This document shows, in pieces, positions 1 to 5,457 of a DNA stretch of 7,438 bases. The DNA comes from Candidatus Nomurabacteria bacterium (GTDB taxonomy: Bacteria; Patescibacteriota; Saccharimonadia; Saccharimonadales; Saccharimonadaceae), in assembly GCA_031262565.1 (NCBI GenBank), contig JAISHL010000002.1, positions 1-7,438 of the forward strand. The letters run 5' to 3'. The notes below the pieces were generated by a model that ran no database searches, had not been told where the DNA came from, and saw only the letters and a list, made by a program, of their open reading frames with translations. Within the stretch, counting starts at the first letter, position 1. Every line of letters begins with the position of its first letter. The translations under genes and the position numbers were made by a program.

Positions 1-28
1 ACCAAGCGAAAAAACCCACCAATGGCAT
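1..28 (-). CDS. Possible 5' end of a divergent gene (partial)
   Basis: On the minus strand an ATG at 28-26 opens a frame that stays open to the window edge and reads MPLVGFFAW. Only nine codons are visible, so no product can be named. The hydrophobic, aromatic start would suit a membrane protein or signal sequence, but this is a guess. A TG-extended -10 box (TGG then TAAAAT, minus strand, about 81-73) would give a leader of roughly 38 nt. The 29-119 stretch shows no other gene. The frame could equally be chance. Confidence 0.25.
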
Positions 29-119
29 AACTTATTTTTCTTTCTTAAAATTTAACATTATCATTACCAACTATTTTACCACAAAACCGCCCATTTCAAG
101 AGCAAAAAATTGCAAAATA

Positions 120-128
120 TGTTAAAAT
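120..128 (+). promoter_or_regulatory. metG promoter, TG-extended -10, leaderless start
   Basis: TGT followed by TAAAAT (123-128) is a TG-extended -10 element. No convincing -35 lies 16-18 nt upstream, which fits extended -10 promoters. With the last T at -7, transcription would begin at about 135, the A of the metG ATG. There is no room for a Shine-Dalgarno sequence, so a leaderless message is inferred. Confidence 0.6.
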
Positions 129-134
129 ATAGTT

Positions 135-1793
135 ATGAGTAAATATTACATCACGACCGCGATTCCTTACGCTAACGCTGCGCCACATATTGGCACGGCA
201 ATGGATTATCTTTATGGCGATATTTTGTTGCGCTATCAGACGGAGATTCTGAAGAATGAGGCGTTGATGTCAATCGGAACAGACGAACATGGTGCAAAAA
301 TTGCCCAAAAAGCCGCTGATCAAGGGTTAACTCCGCAAGAATTTGTCGATAATTTGCAACCAGAATTTGTAAAAATGCGCAAGGCGATGAATCTGGATTT
401 TGACCATATCGTGAACGTGCGAACGACCGATCCTGATCACGTGCGACGCGTGCAGGAAATTTGGCGAAAATTGGACGCGGCTGGTGTGATTTACAAATCA
501 ACTTATGAGGGTTGGTATTGTGTCGGTTGCGAGGCTTTTTTGACGGAAACCGAGGCTAAATCAATAAATTATACTTGTCCAGATCACAATAAACCGCTGG
601 AAAAAATCTCCGAGGATAATTATTATCTGAAAGTTTCCAAATTTACCGAGCAAATTCGCGATTTTGCAGCGAATAATATTGTTCCAGCGTGGCGCGGTAA
701 GGAGATTTTGGAGTTGATTAAAAATGGCGCACAGGACGTGTCAATCTCGCGCCCGAAAGAGAAGCTGACTTGGGGAATTCCCGTGCCAGATGACGATTCG
801 CAGGTGATGTATGTCTGGGTTGACGCGCTGTCAAATTATATCACGGCGCTGGGTTATCCTGATAATAACGTCATTGCGAGTGCGACGAAGCAATCTAATG
901 ATTGTCATTCTGAACTCGTTTCAGAATCTAGTAAAGAGAATGCGGAGATCCTGAAGCAAGTTCAGGATGACAATAGTATGGATTTTTGGCCAGCCGATGT
1001 GCAGATTATCGGAAAAGACATTTTGCGTTTTCATGCGATTATTTGGCCAGCGATTTTGTTGGCTTTGGGCTTGGATTTGCCGAAGAAAATCTTAGTGCAT
1101 GGACATATTTTGAACGGCGGTGCAAAAATGAGCAAGTCGCTCGGTAACGTCGTCAGTCCGCTCGAAATTATTGAAAAATACGGCACGGATGCGTTTCGCT
1201 ATTACTTCTCGCGCCATATTCCGACTTTTGATGATGGTGATTTTACATGGGAAAAGTTTGAAAATGCGTATAACGGTGAGCTGGCGAATGATCTGGGAAA
1301 TTTAGTGTCGCGCGTGGCGAATATGGTGAAAAAATATTGGAACGGCGATTTAACTAAAGTTGATAAAAGTATTCTAGGATTTTTTGGCTATGACCATAAT
1401 CACAATCGCATCAGAAAGAATCACCCATACGGATATTATTATGCTGGCACAGATAAAGAAACGAGCGAGAAAGCTAAAGATACTAATGAAATGGAGCAAT
1501 TGAATATTAACGGCTGGATAGATTCTGATTGGGTTTACATTCAGAATATGAATAAATACATTGACGATAAAAGACCATGGAGTTTAGCAAAAGATGACAA
1601 TACGAAAGAGTTATCGGAAGTGTTAAGTAAATTAGTAAACGGCATTTTAGAACTTCCAGGATATATTGCGCCATATATGCCAGAAACGTTTTCTAAGATC
1701 CGCGAAATTTTCGGTGGCGAAAAACTACCAGATGAGATCCCGATTCTCTTCCCGAAAAAATACCTACACACTACTGCGCCAAAGCACCAATAA
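135..1793 (+). CDS. metG: Methionyl-tRNA synthetase with repeat-derived insertion
   Basis: Cytosolic class I synthetase that charges tRNA-Met with methionine using ATP. The HIGH-type motif is PHIGT (residues 17-21). A zinc knuckle is formed by C129, C132, C148 and H151. The family strings ISRPKEKLTWGIPVP (204-218), YVWVDALSNY (226-235) and IIGKDI (291-296) are present. The KMSKS loop is AKMSKSLGNV (330-339), and a helical anticodon-binding domain follows. The 552-residue length exceeds the compact single-subunit form, mainly because residues 245-280 are an insertion encoded by a nested-palindrome repeat. It sits in a loop where the family normally runs from GYP almost directly to FWP. No C-terminal tRNA-binding (Trbp111-like) domain is seen. 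Residues about 414-452 are rich in His, Asn and Tyr and do not match the family. From about 1366 the leucine codons shift from TTG/CTG to TTA/CTA. The start is fixed by the conserved N-terminus, and the gene stops with TAA. Confidence 0.97.
   Translation: MSKYYITTAIPYANAAPHIGTAMDYLYGDILLRYQTEILKNEALMSIGTDEHGAKIAQKAADQGLTPQEFVDNLQPEFVKMRKAMNLDFDHIVNVRTTDPDHVRRVQEIWRKLDAAGVIYKSTYEGWYCVGCEAFLTETEAKSINYTCPDHNKPLEKISEDNYYLKVSKFTEQIRDFAANNIVPAWRGKEILELIKNGAQDVSISRPKEKLTWGIPVPDDDSQVMYVWVDALSNYITALGYPDNNVIASATKQSNDCHSELVSESSKENAEILKQVQDDNSMDFWPADVQIIGKDILRFHAIIWPAILLALGLDLPKKILVHGHILNGGAKMSKSLGNVVSPLEIIEKYGTDAFRYYFSRHIPTFDDGDFTWEKFENAYNGELANDLGNLVSRVANMVKKYWNGDLTKVDKSILGFFGYDHNHNRIRKNHPYGYYYAGTDKETSEKAKDTNEMEQLNINGWIDSDWVYIQNMNKYIDDKRPWSLAKDDNTKELSEVLSKLVNGILELPGYIAPYMPETFSKIREIFGGEKLPDEIPILFPKKYLHTTAPKHQ
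869..972 (+). repeat. Composite nested-palindromic element inside metG
   Basis: The complete element is 903-972 (70 nt). It runs TGTC, hairpin arm 907-927 (8-bp perfect stem ATTCTGAA, loop CTCGT), a 20-nt spacer, hairpin arm 948-968 (8-bp perfect stem ATCCTGAA, loop GCAAG), then GACA. The two halves are also inverted copies of each other, matching at 22 of 26 positions, so the whole can fold as one long hairpin. Immediately upstream, 869-897 looks like a second left arm of another subtype: CGTC, then ATTGC pairing with GCAAT, then CTA. The segment is translated in frame as residues 245-280, including HSELVSES and EILKQVQDD. From memory, such peptides recur in unrelated proteins of many bacteria as products of palindromic repeats, comparable to Rickettsia palindromic elements. 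Confidence 0.88.
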
Positions 1794-1795
1794 AA

Positions 1796-1824
1796 TTGAC
1801 AAAAACGCAATAGTTTGATATAAT
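1796..1824 (+). promoter_or_regulatory. Full-consensus promoter of the split gene
   Basis: TTGACA (1796-1801) and TATAAT (1819-1824) are separated by exactly 17 nt. A TG dinucleotide one base before the -10 (1816-1817) makes it extended as well. The predicted transcription start is 1831, the A of the ATG, so the message should be leaderless. The promoter begins three bases after the metG stop codon. Such a complete consensus suggests strong constitutive expression of a gene that is broken as sequenced. Confidence 0.85.
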
Positions 1825-1830
1825 AAAAAG

Positions 1831-2244
1831 ATGAGCCAAAATTCACCAGAGATTATGAAGCGCGCCAAATGGGTGCCGTTATCTGAACTGCCGAAGCAAT
1901 CGGATTTAGAGTTTGAGCTTAATCCCTGTGATGATTTTAATGACGCTCTCGAAGAGGCTAAAAAAGACGAATCGATGTCAGATTTTGAGCGACACTTATT
2001 GAATCTTGCGCAACAAGGACTGAAAAATGCGCCACCTATGAAAGCGTTTGATCCGTCAGCTTTTCGTGATTTTCCTCTACTGATGGGCAATTTTCGTTTT
2101 CCATATAATATCAATACTGGCGAACCTACAATTGATTTGAACCACATTATGATCAATCGCAAGCTGATGCGCGCAATGAATCTGGTCGCTATGTTCACGG
2201 GCTCGACATTGAGCGAATTTCATGGGGGGGGGGTCGGAATATGA
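1831..2244 (+). CDS. Uncharacterised protein, upstream part of a frameshifted gene
   Basis: I do not recognise this family. The 137-residue frame opens at an ATG directly under a perfect promoter. It encodes a charged N-terminus (KRAKWVPLSELPKQ, then an acidic stretch about residues 28-55) and a segment reading PLLMGNFRFPYNINTG and IDLNHIMINRK. There is no signal peptide or clear membrane span. After STLSEFH it enters a run of ten G (2224-2233), reads GGGVGI and stops at TGA (2242-2244). With nine G the frame would continue GGGSEYEDTING into the next coding segment. That would give one protein of 324 residues ending at 2806. I infer that this is the 5' part of one gene, either phase-variable or broken by a sequencing indel. 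Reading TGA as Gly does not rescue it, since TAG follows within nine codons. Confidence 0.75.
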   Translation: MSQNSPEIMKRAKWVPLSELPKQSDLEFELNPCDDFNDALEEAKKDESMSDFERHLLNLAQQGLKNAPPMKAFDPSAFRDFPLLMGNFRFPYNINTGEPTIDLNHIMINRKLMRAMNLVAMFTGSTLSEFHGGGVGI

Positions 2245-2806
2245 GGATACAATCAACGGAAATAGTCAAGGCGGGATCATGTCGGCTACATCGGTGCGTA
2301 GTCGATGCGTTAAAAAACCAGATGCGCCGAACAGCGATTTTACGTTTTTTAACACTTCAGAAAGAGCAATAAAATTAGGTTTTGGTAAGCCGATTGTTGA
2401 TCATCAATTAAATCGCACAGCCATTAACGAGCGCGTTGCTCAACTTAAAGAAAAATATCCAAATGAAGAAAATTTGAATGACAAAGCTTGGGCGATGGCG
2501 TTGGACGAGAATTTGCGACGATCAATTGGGCGATCGGGGACAAAGTTTTTAACAGATTTAAAGGTATTCAACAGTGCGCTCGATACATTTGTATCTATTT
2601 TTGACTTAACGCCACCAAGTTATCCTTTTACGTATCCTATGTGGTATGCGCTTAATTTTGTTGTTCCTGTGCTAGAAGGCAGGAAAAATGGGAATTATGA
2701 GCAGATTCGATTTTCGTTGTTTCCGCCCGGATCAGCACATTACGATAACGCCGTGGCTCTTAACGCGATGACGCGCGCGACGACCTTGATTAAGTATAAA
2801 AAATAG
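2222..2806 (+). CDS. Uncharacterised protein, downstream part of the frameshifted gene
   Basis: This 194-codon frame is +1 relative to the segment upstream. It carries the C-terminal 60 percent of the inferred 324-residue protein and ends in TAG. An ATG at 2222-2224 precedes the G tract, and another lies at 2279. Independent translation by re-initiation is therefore conceivable, but neither has a clear ribosome site. Visible features are a basic patch (SVRSRCVKKP), a charged helical region (NERVAQLKEKYPNEENLNDK) and an aromatic, proline-rich segment (TPPSYPFTYPMWYALNFVVP). A basic tail, LIKYKK, ends it. No known motif, signal peptide or clear membrane helix is seen. The long clean frame on both sides of the tract argues that the gene is under selection or was broken very recently. 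No function is assigned. Confidence 0.7.
   Translation: MGGGSEYEDTINGNSQGGIMSATSVRSRCVKKPDAPNSDFTFFNTSERAIKLGFGKPIVDHQLNRTAINERVAQLKEKYPNEENLNDKAWAMALDENLRRSIGRSGTKFLTDLKVFNSALDTFVSIFDLTPPSYPFTYPMWYALNFVVPVLEGRKNGNYEQIRFSLFPPGSAHYDNAVALNAMTRATTLIKYKK
2224..2233 (+). repeat. G10 homopolymer at the frameshift point
   Basis: Ten consecutive G follow CAT. With nine, the flanking frames join through three GGG glycine codons. With ten, translation stops four codons later. Long G tracts are classic sites of slipped-strand mispairing and also of sequencing indels. The sequence alone cannot tell these apart. Confidence 0.95.
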
Positions 2807-2814
2807 TCAATTTA

Positions 2815-2823
2815 TGGTATAAT
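2815..2823 (+). promoter_or_regulatory. argS promoter, TG-extended -10, near-leaderless
   Basis: TGG followed by a perfect TATAAT (2818-2823) lies in the 24-nt gap between the split gene and argS. No good -35 is present at the usual spacing. The predicted start is about 2830, one base before the argS ATG at 2831. No Shine-Dalgarno sequence is possible on such a transcript. Confidence 0.7.
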
Positions 2824-2830
2824 TTGGTAT

Positions 2831-4714
2831 ATGGAAAAGTTTGCTATTTTGATTGCGGAGCTTGTTAAGCGATTGTTTAATATTGACGTTGAAGTTGAGC
2901 TGTCGCGTCCTGATCCGAAATTTGGCGATTTTGCGACTAATGTGGCGATGAAGCTGGCGGGACAATTGCATCAAAATCCGCGCGAAGTCGCAGAGAAACT
3001 TGTCGCGGAGCTGAAAGAAAGTAATTTGTCATTGTCGGATTCATTCCGACAATCCAGCGATAAACTAGATTACCCGAATAAATCGGGTAATGACGAAACT
3101 GGGGTATTATTGAGAGATGATAACGTTAGTCAGGATGACAATAATAACAGCATAAAGTTATTCTCCGACGTCACTATTGCTGGTCCGGGGTTTATAAACT
3201 TGCGTTTATCGGATGAATTTTTGGTGCAGGAATTTAGCAAAATGACTATCGCGCCCGAAAAATATGGAAAATCCACACAATACGCGGGCAAAAGTGTTGT
3301 CACGGAATTTTCCGACCCCAATCCGTTCAAAGAGCTTCACGTCGGTCATCTCTATACCACGATCATTGGCGAGGCGATTTCGCGATTGATCGAACAAGCG
3401 GGCGGCGAAGTCCACCGAGTGAATTTTGGCGGCGATGTTGGACTGCACGTAGCGAAAGCGATGTGGGGCATCATTCAAAATTTGGACGGCGAAAATCCAG
3501 AACAATTTGCGAAAATCGCCGAAGATGAACGTGCACCGTTTTTGGCAAAAAGTTATGTGGCTGGCGCGAATGCTTATGAGGACGACGCGACCGCGCATGA
3601 TCAAATTGTCGAATATAACAAGCGTGTTTATGATGTGCAAAATACGGATGATCACGAATCGCCGTTTGCGCAGATTTACTGGCTGGGGCGAACTTGGAGC
3701 TACGATTATTTCAACGATTTTTATCAGAAAATCGGCATGAAGTTTGAAAAATTTTACCCTGAAAGTGAAACGGCGCCAATTGGGCTTGCGACCGTGCGCG
3801 AACAAGAAAAAAACGGAATTTATGAAGAATCAGATGGAGCGGTGGTGTTCAAGGGTGAAAAATATGGTTTGCATACGCGCGTTTTTATAAATAAGCAGGG
3901 CTTGCCGACTTACGAAACGAAAGATGTTGGTTTGAGTATTAAAAAATGGGACGATTATCATTTTGATCAGTCGGTAATTATCACGGGCAACGATATTATT
4001 GAATATATGAAGGTGGTTCTGAAAAGCATTGAGCAGTTCAAGCCAGAATTGTCGCGTCGCACGCTGCATTTAACGCACGGAAATGTTAAATTGGCTGGCG
4101 TTGCGAAAATGTCGAGTCGCAAGGGAAATGTTCTTCGCGCGGTTGACGTGCTTGATATGGTTGCGCGGGAATTTGACGAGTCGGGAAATTCAGTGAGCTC
4201 GACCGAGGTTTTGGGCGCGATAAAATATGCATTTTTGAAAAATCGTTTGGGTGGCGACATTGTTTTTGATGCCAAGGAGTCAGTGCAAACGGTCGGAAAT
4301 TCTGGACCATATTTGCAATATGCGGCGGTGCGAGCGAAATCAATTTTGCGTGGAATTTCAGTAAATTATGAGATGTCATTGTCGGGCTCGTTCCGACAAT
4401 CTAGCGATAGACTAGATCCACGGAACAAGTCCGAGGATGACAATGTGCAATTTTTTGACAACCATGAGCGCGCTTTGCTCATGAAACTTACTGAATTTAG
4501 CGAGGCTTTGGAGAATGCCACCAAGGAGCTTGCACCGCATTTGGTCGCGACGTATCTGTATGAACTTGCGCAAACTTTCAACCGATTTTATGAAAACTCA
4601 CGCGTGGCTGGCGATCCGAGGGAAGAATTGCGCGCGCGTCTTGTCATGGTTTACGCGGAATTTTTGAAGCGCGGGCTAAATATTCTCGGCATCGAAGTTC
4701 CCGAAAAAATGTAA
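2831..4714 (+). CDS. argS: Arginyl-tRNA synthetase with two repeat-derived insertions
   Basis: Cytosolic class I synthetase that charges tRNA-Arg, a reaction needing bound tRNA. The N-terminal additional domain covers residues 1 to about 130, with FGDFATNVAM and VTIAGPGFINLRLS. The catalytic domain shows SDPNPFKELHVGH, in which HVGH (170-173) is the HIGH motif. It also has AKMSSRKGNV (426-434) in the KMSKS position. The DALR anticodon-binding domain begins near NSGPYLQYAAVRAKSIL (490-506) and ends with the typical LNILGIEVPEKM. Two nested-palindrome repeats are translated in frame. One lies at about residues 66-89, between the N-terminal helix and the AGPGFIN strand, followed by a degenerate Asp/Asn-rich tail to about 107. 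The other lies at residues 515-538, after the first DALR helix. The 627-residue length is explained by these inserts. The motifs are intact, so the enzyme should be active. It has its own promoter. Confidence 0.97.
   Translation: MEKFAILIAELVKRLFNIDVEVELSRPDPKFGDFATNVAMKLAGQLHQNPREVAEKLVAELKESNLSLSDSFRQSSDKLDYPNKSGNDETGVLLRDDNVSQDDNNNSIKLFSDVTIAGPGFINLRLSDEFLVQEFSKMTIAPEKYGKSTQYAGKSVVTEFSDPNPFKELHVGHLYTTIIGEAISRLIEQAGGEVHRVNFGGDVGLHVAKAMWGIIQNLDGENPEQFAKIAEDERAPFLAKSYVAGANAYEDDATAHDQIVEYNKRVYDVQNTDDHESPFAQIYWLGRTWSYDYFNDFYQKIGMKFEKFYPESETAPIGLATVREQEKNGIYEESDGAVVFKGEKYGLHTRVFINKQGLPTYETKDVGLSIKKWDDYHFDQSVIITGNDIIEYMKVVLKSIEQFKPELSRRTLHLTHGNVKLAGVAKMSSRKGNVLRAVDVLDMVAREFDESGNSVSSTEVLGAIKYAFLKNRLGGDIVFDAKESVQTVGNSGPYLQYAAVRAKSILRGISVNYEMSLSGSFRQSSDRLDPRNKSEDDNVQFFDNHERALLMKLTEFSEALENATKELAPHLVATYLYELAQTFNRFYENSRVAGDPREELRARLVMVYAEFLKRGLNILGIEVPEKM
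3027..3095 (+). repeat. Nested-palindromic element, argS copy 1
   Basis: The 69-nt element runs TGTC, left arm 3031-3053 (9-bp perfect stem ATTGTCGGA, loop TTCAT) and a 15-nt spacer. It continues with right arm 3069-3091 (9-bp perfect stem ATTACCCGA, loop ATAAA), then GACG. It is read as argS residues 66-89 (SLSDSFRQSSDKLD and PNKSGNDE). The left 43 nt match argS copy 2 at 38 positions. Confidence 0.85.
3130..3140 (+). repeat. Remnant right end of a palindromic element in argS
   Basis: TCAGGATGACA here is identical to the right end of the metG element (962-972). It lies 35 nt past argS copy 1 with no intact arm of its own. It reads as SQDD within a low-complexity Asp/Asn stretch. It is probably a decayed second insertion, though an 11-base match could be chance. 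Confidence 0.45.
4374..4442 (+). repeat. Nested-palindromic element, argS copy 2
   Basis: The 69-nt element runs TGTC, left arm 4378-4400 (stem ATTGTCGGG with one G-T pair, loop CTCGT) and a 15-nt spacer. It continues with right arm 4416-4438 (stem ATCCACGGA with one A-A mismatch, loop ACAAG), then GACA. It is read as argS residues 515-538. Length, spacer and loop sizes equal copy 1, and the loop CTCGT equals that of the metG copy. Confidence 0.88.
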
Positions 4715-4722
4715 AATAAGTG

Positions 4723-4747
4723 TGCTATAATATTTGAAATTAGGAGG
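4723..4747 (+). promoter_or_regulatory. Promoter and Shine-Dalgarno site of the FKBP gene
   Basis: TGC followed by TATAAT (4726-4731) is a TG-extended -10 placed right after the argS stop codon. The predicted start is about 4738, leaving a 13-nt leader. That leader holds a full AGGAGG (4742-4747) only three bases before the ATG at 4751, which is unusually close. Unlike the synthetase genes here, this gene is clearly of the leadered type. Confidence 0.75.
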
Positions 4748-4750
4748 TTT

Positions 4751-5428
4751 ATGAGTAAAAAATTTACAAGGCAGAATTTGGCAATTTTAATAATTGCGGT
4801 CGTAATGTTGGGCGGCACGGTCGCTGGCATGGTCTTTATGGTGATCGGCGCGCAAAATCCAAACCTTAGCTCTGATGAGATTGCTTATCAAAAAGCGTTG
4901 AGAGATCAAGAATCGCGTCGCAAGTCGGATGATTATAAAAATCAGGTTGAACAGTGGAAGAAAGAAATGTCTGATAATCTAGCAAAATTGCGCGGTATTG
5001 ATGGATATGACAGCTATGTCGGAGAATTTGACGCGGATTCGGTGACGGAATTAAAAGTGGAAACTTTGAAAGACGGTGAGGGCGCGACGGTGGGTGAGGG
5101 CGCGACGGTTTCGGCATATTACACTGGCTGGACACCTGATGGGAAAATTTTTGATAGCACAAGTATTGACGGGCAAGATGCGGAATCGCGTGATTTTTCT
5201 CTGGCGCAAGTGATTGACGGTTGGAGCCAAGGCTTGGTCGGCGCGCGGGCGGGCGGAGTTTATCTCTTGACGATCCCTGCCGATATGGCTTATGGCGAAT
5301 CAGGCTCAAAGCAATATTACCCAGATTACGACAGTCAATCATATGACTATGATCAAGTTTACGAAACTATTAAGCCAAATCAGCCTTTGAAATTCTTGGT
5401 GCAAATTGTTGACGCGACAAATGTCTAA
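4751..5428 (+). CDS. Membrane-anchored FKBP-type peptidyl-prolyl isomerase
   Basis: Peptidyl-prolyl cis-trans isomerase that probably assists folding of exported proteins. Residues about 9-33 (NLAILIIAVVMLGG onward) form one hydrophobic segment after a basic start. It is a signal anchor or uncleaved signal, and no lipobox cysteine is present. Residues 42-81 are charged and probably helical, giving a stalk. The FKBP domain is about 97-221. Residues equivalent to the FKBP12 pocket are visible: D135 (in KIFDST), F149, V154, I155 and W158 (in DFSLAQVIDGW), Y181 (in MAYGESG) and F215. The domain should therefore be active. The flap before the last strand is unusual. Residues about 187-204 are Tyr/Asp-rich (QYYPDYDSQSYDYDQVY), where most relatives have a short glycine/proline loop. 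GEGATV occurs twice in tandem at the domain entrance. The gene converges on the PLD-like gene. Confidence 0.92.
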   Translation: MSKKFTRQNLAILIIAVVMLGGTVAGMVFMVIGAQNPNLSSDEIAYQKALRDQESRRKSDDYKNQVEQWKKEMSDNLAKLRGIDGYDSYVGEFDADSVTELKVETLKDGEGATVGEGATVSAYYTGWTPDGKIFDSTSIDGQDAESRDFSLAQVIDGWSQGLVGARAGGVYLLTIPADMAYGESGSKQYYPDYDSQSYDYDQVYETIKPNQPLKFLVQIVDATNV

Positions 5429-5441
5429 TTTTTACCTTGTT

Positions 5442-5457
5442 AATTTGTAAGCAAATT
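5442..5457. terminator. Weak AT-rich inverted repeat between convergent genes
   Basis: AATTTG (5442-5447) and CAAATT (5452-5457) pair across a four-base loop in the 28-nt gap between the convergent FKBP and PLD-like genes. The stem is short and AT-rich and lacks a proper T run. It could serve as a weak bidirectional terminator, but thermodynamic support is poor. Confidence 0.3.

Noticed and set aside
869..972. CRISPR array or insertion sequence as an explanation for the repeats
   Set aside because: There are no regularly spaced direct repeats with unique spacers, no cas gene and no transposase. The copies are single and lie inside coding frames.
1764..2198. Antisense frame of 144 codons opposite the split gene
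   Set aside because: It lies wholly opposite a better supported frame, has no ribosome site or recognisable protein features, and looks like a shadow of coding sequence.
2242..2244. UGA recoded as glycine (as in SR1 and Gracilibacteria), letting translation continue
   Set aside because: Reading through TGA reaches TAG within nine codons and does not enter the downstream frame. metG and argS need no in-frame TGA.
2222..2806. Treating the downstream frame as an independent gene starting at ATG 2222
   Set aside because: There is no promoter or ribosome site at this ATG, and the frame joins the upstream one exactly if a single G is removed from the tract. One broken or switching gene is simpler.
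5075..5109. Tandem 17-nt repeat (GEGATV twice) in the FKBP gene as an inserted duplication
   Set aside because: The segment aligns with the normal FKBP domain entrance without extra length, so it is probably convergent sequence or a very old event.
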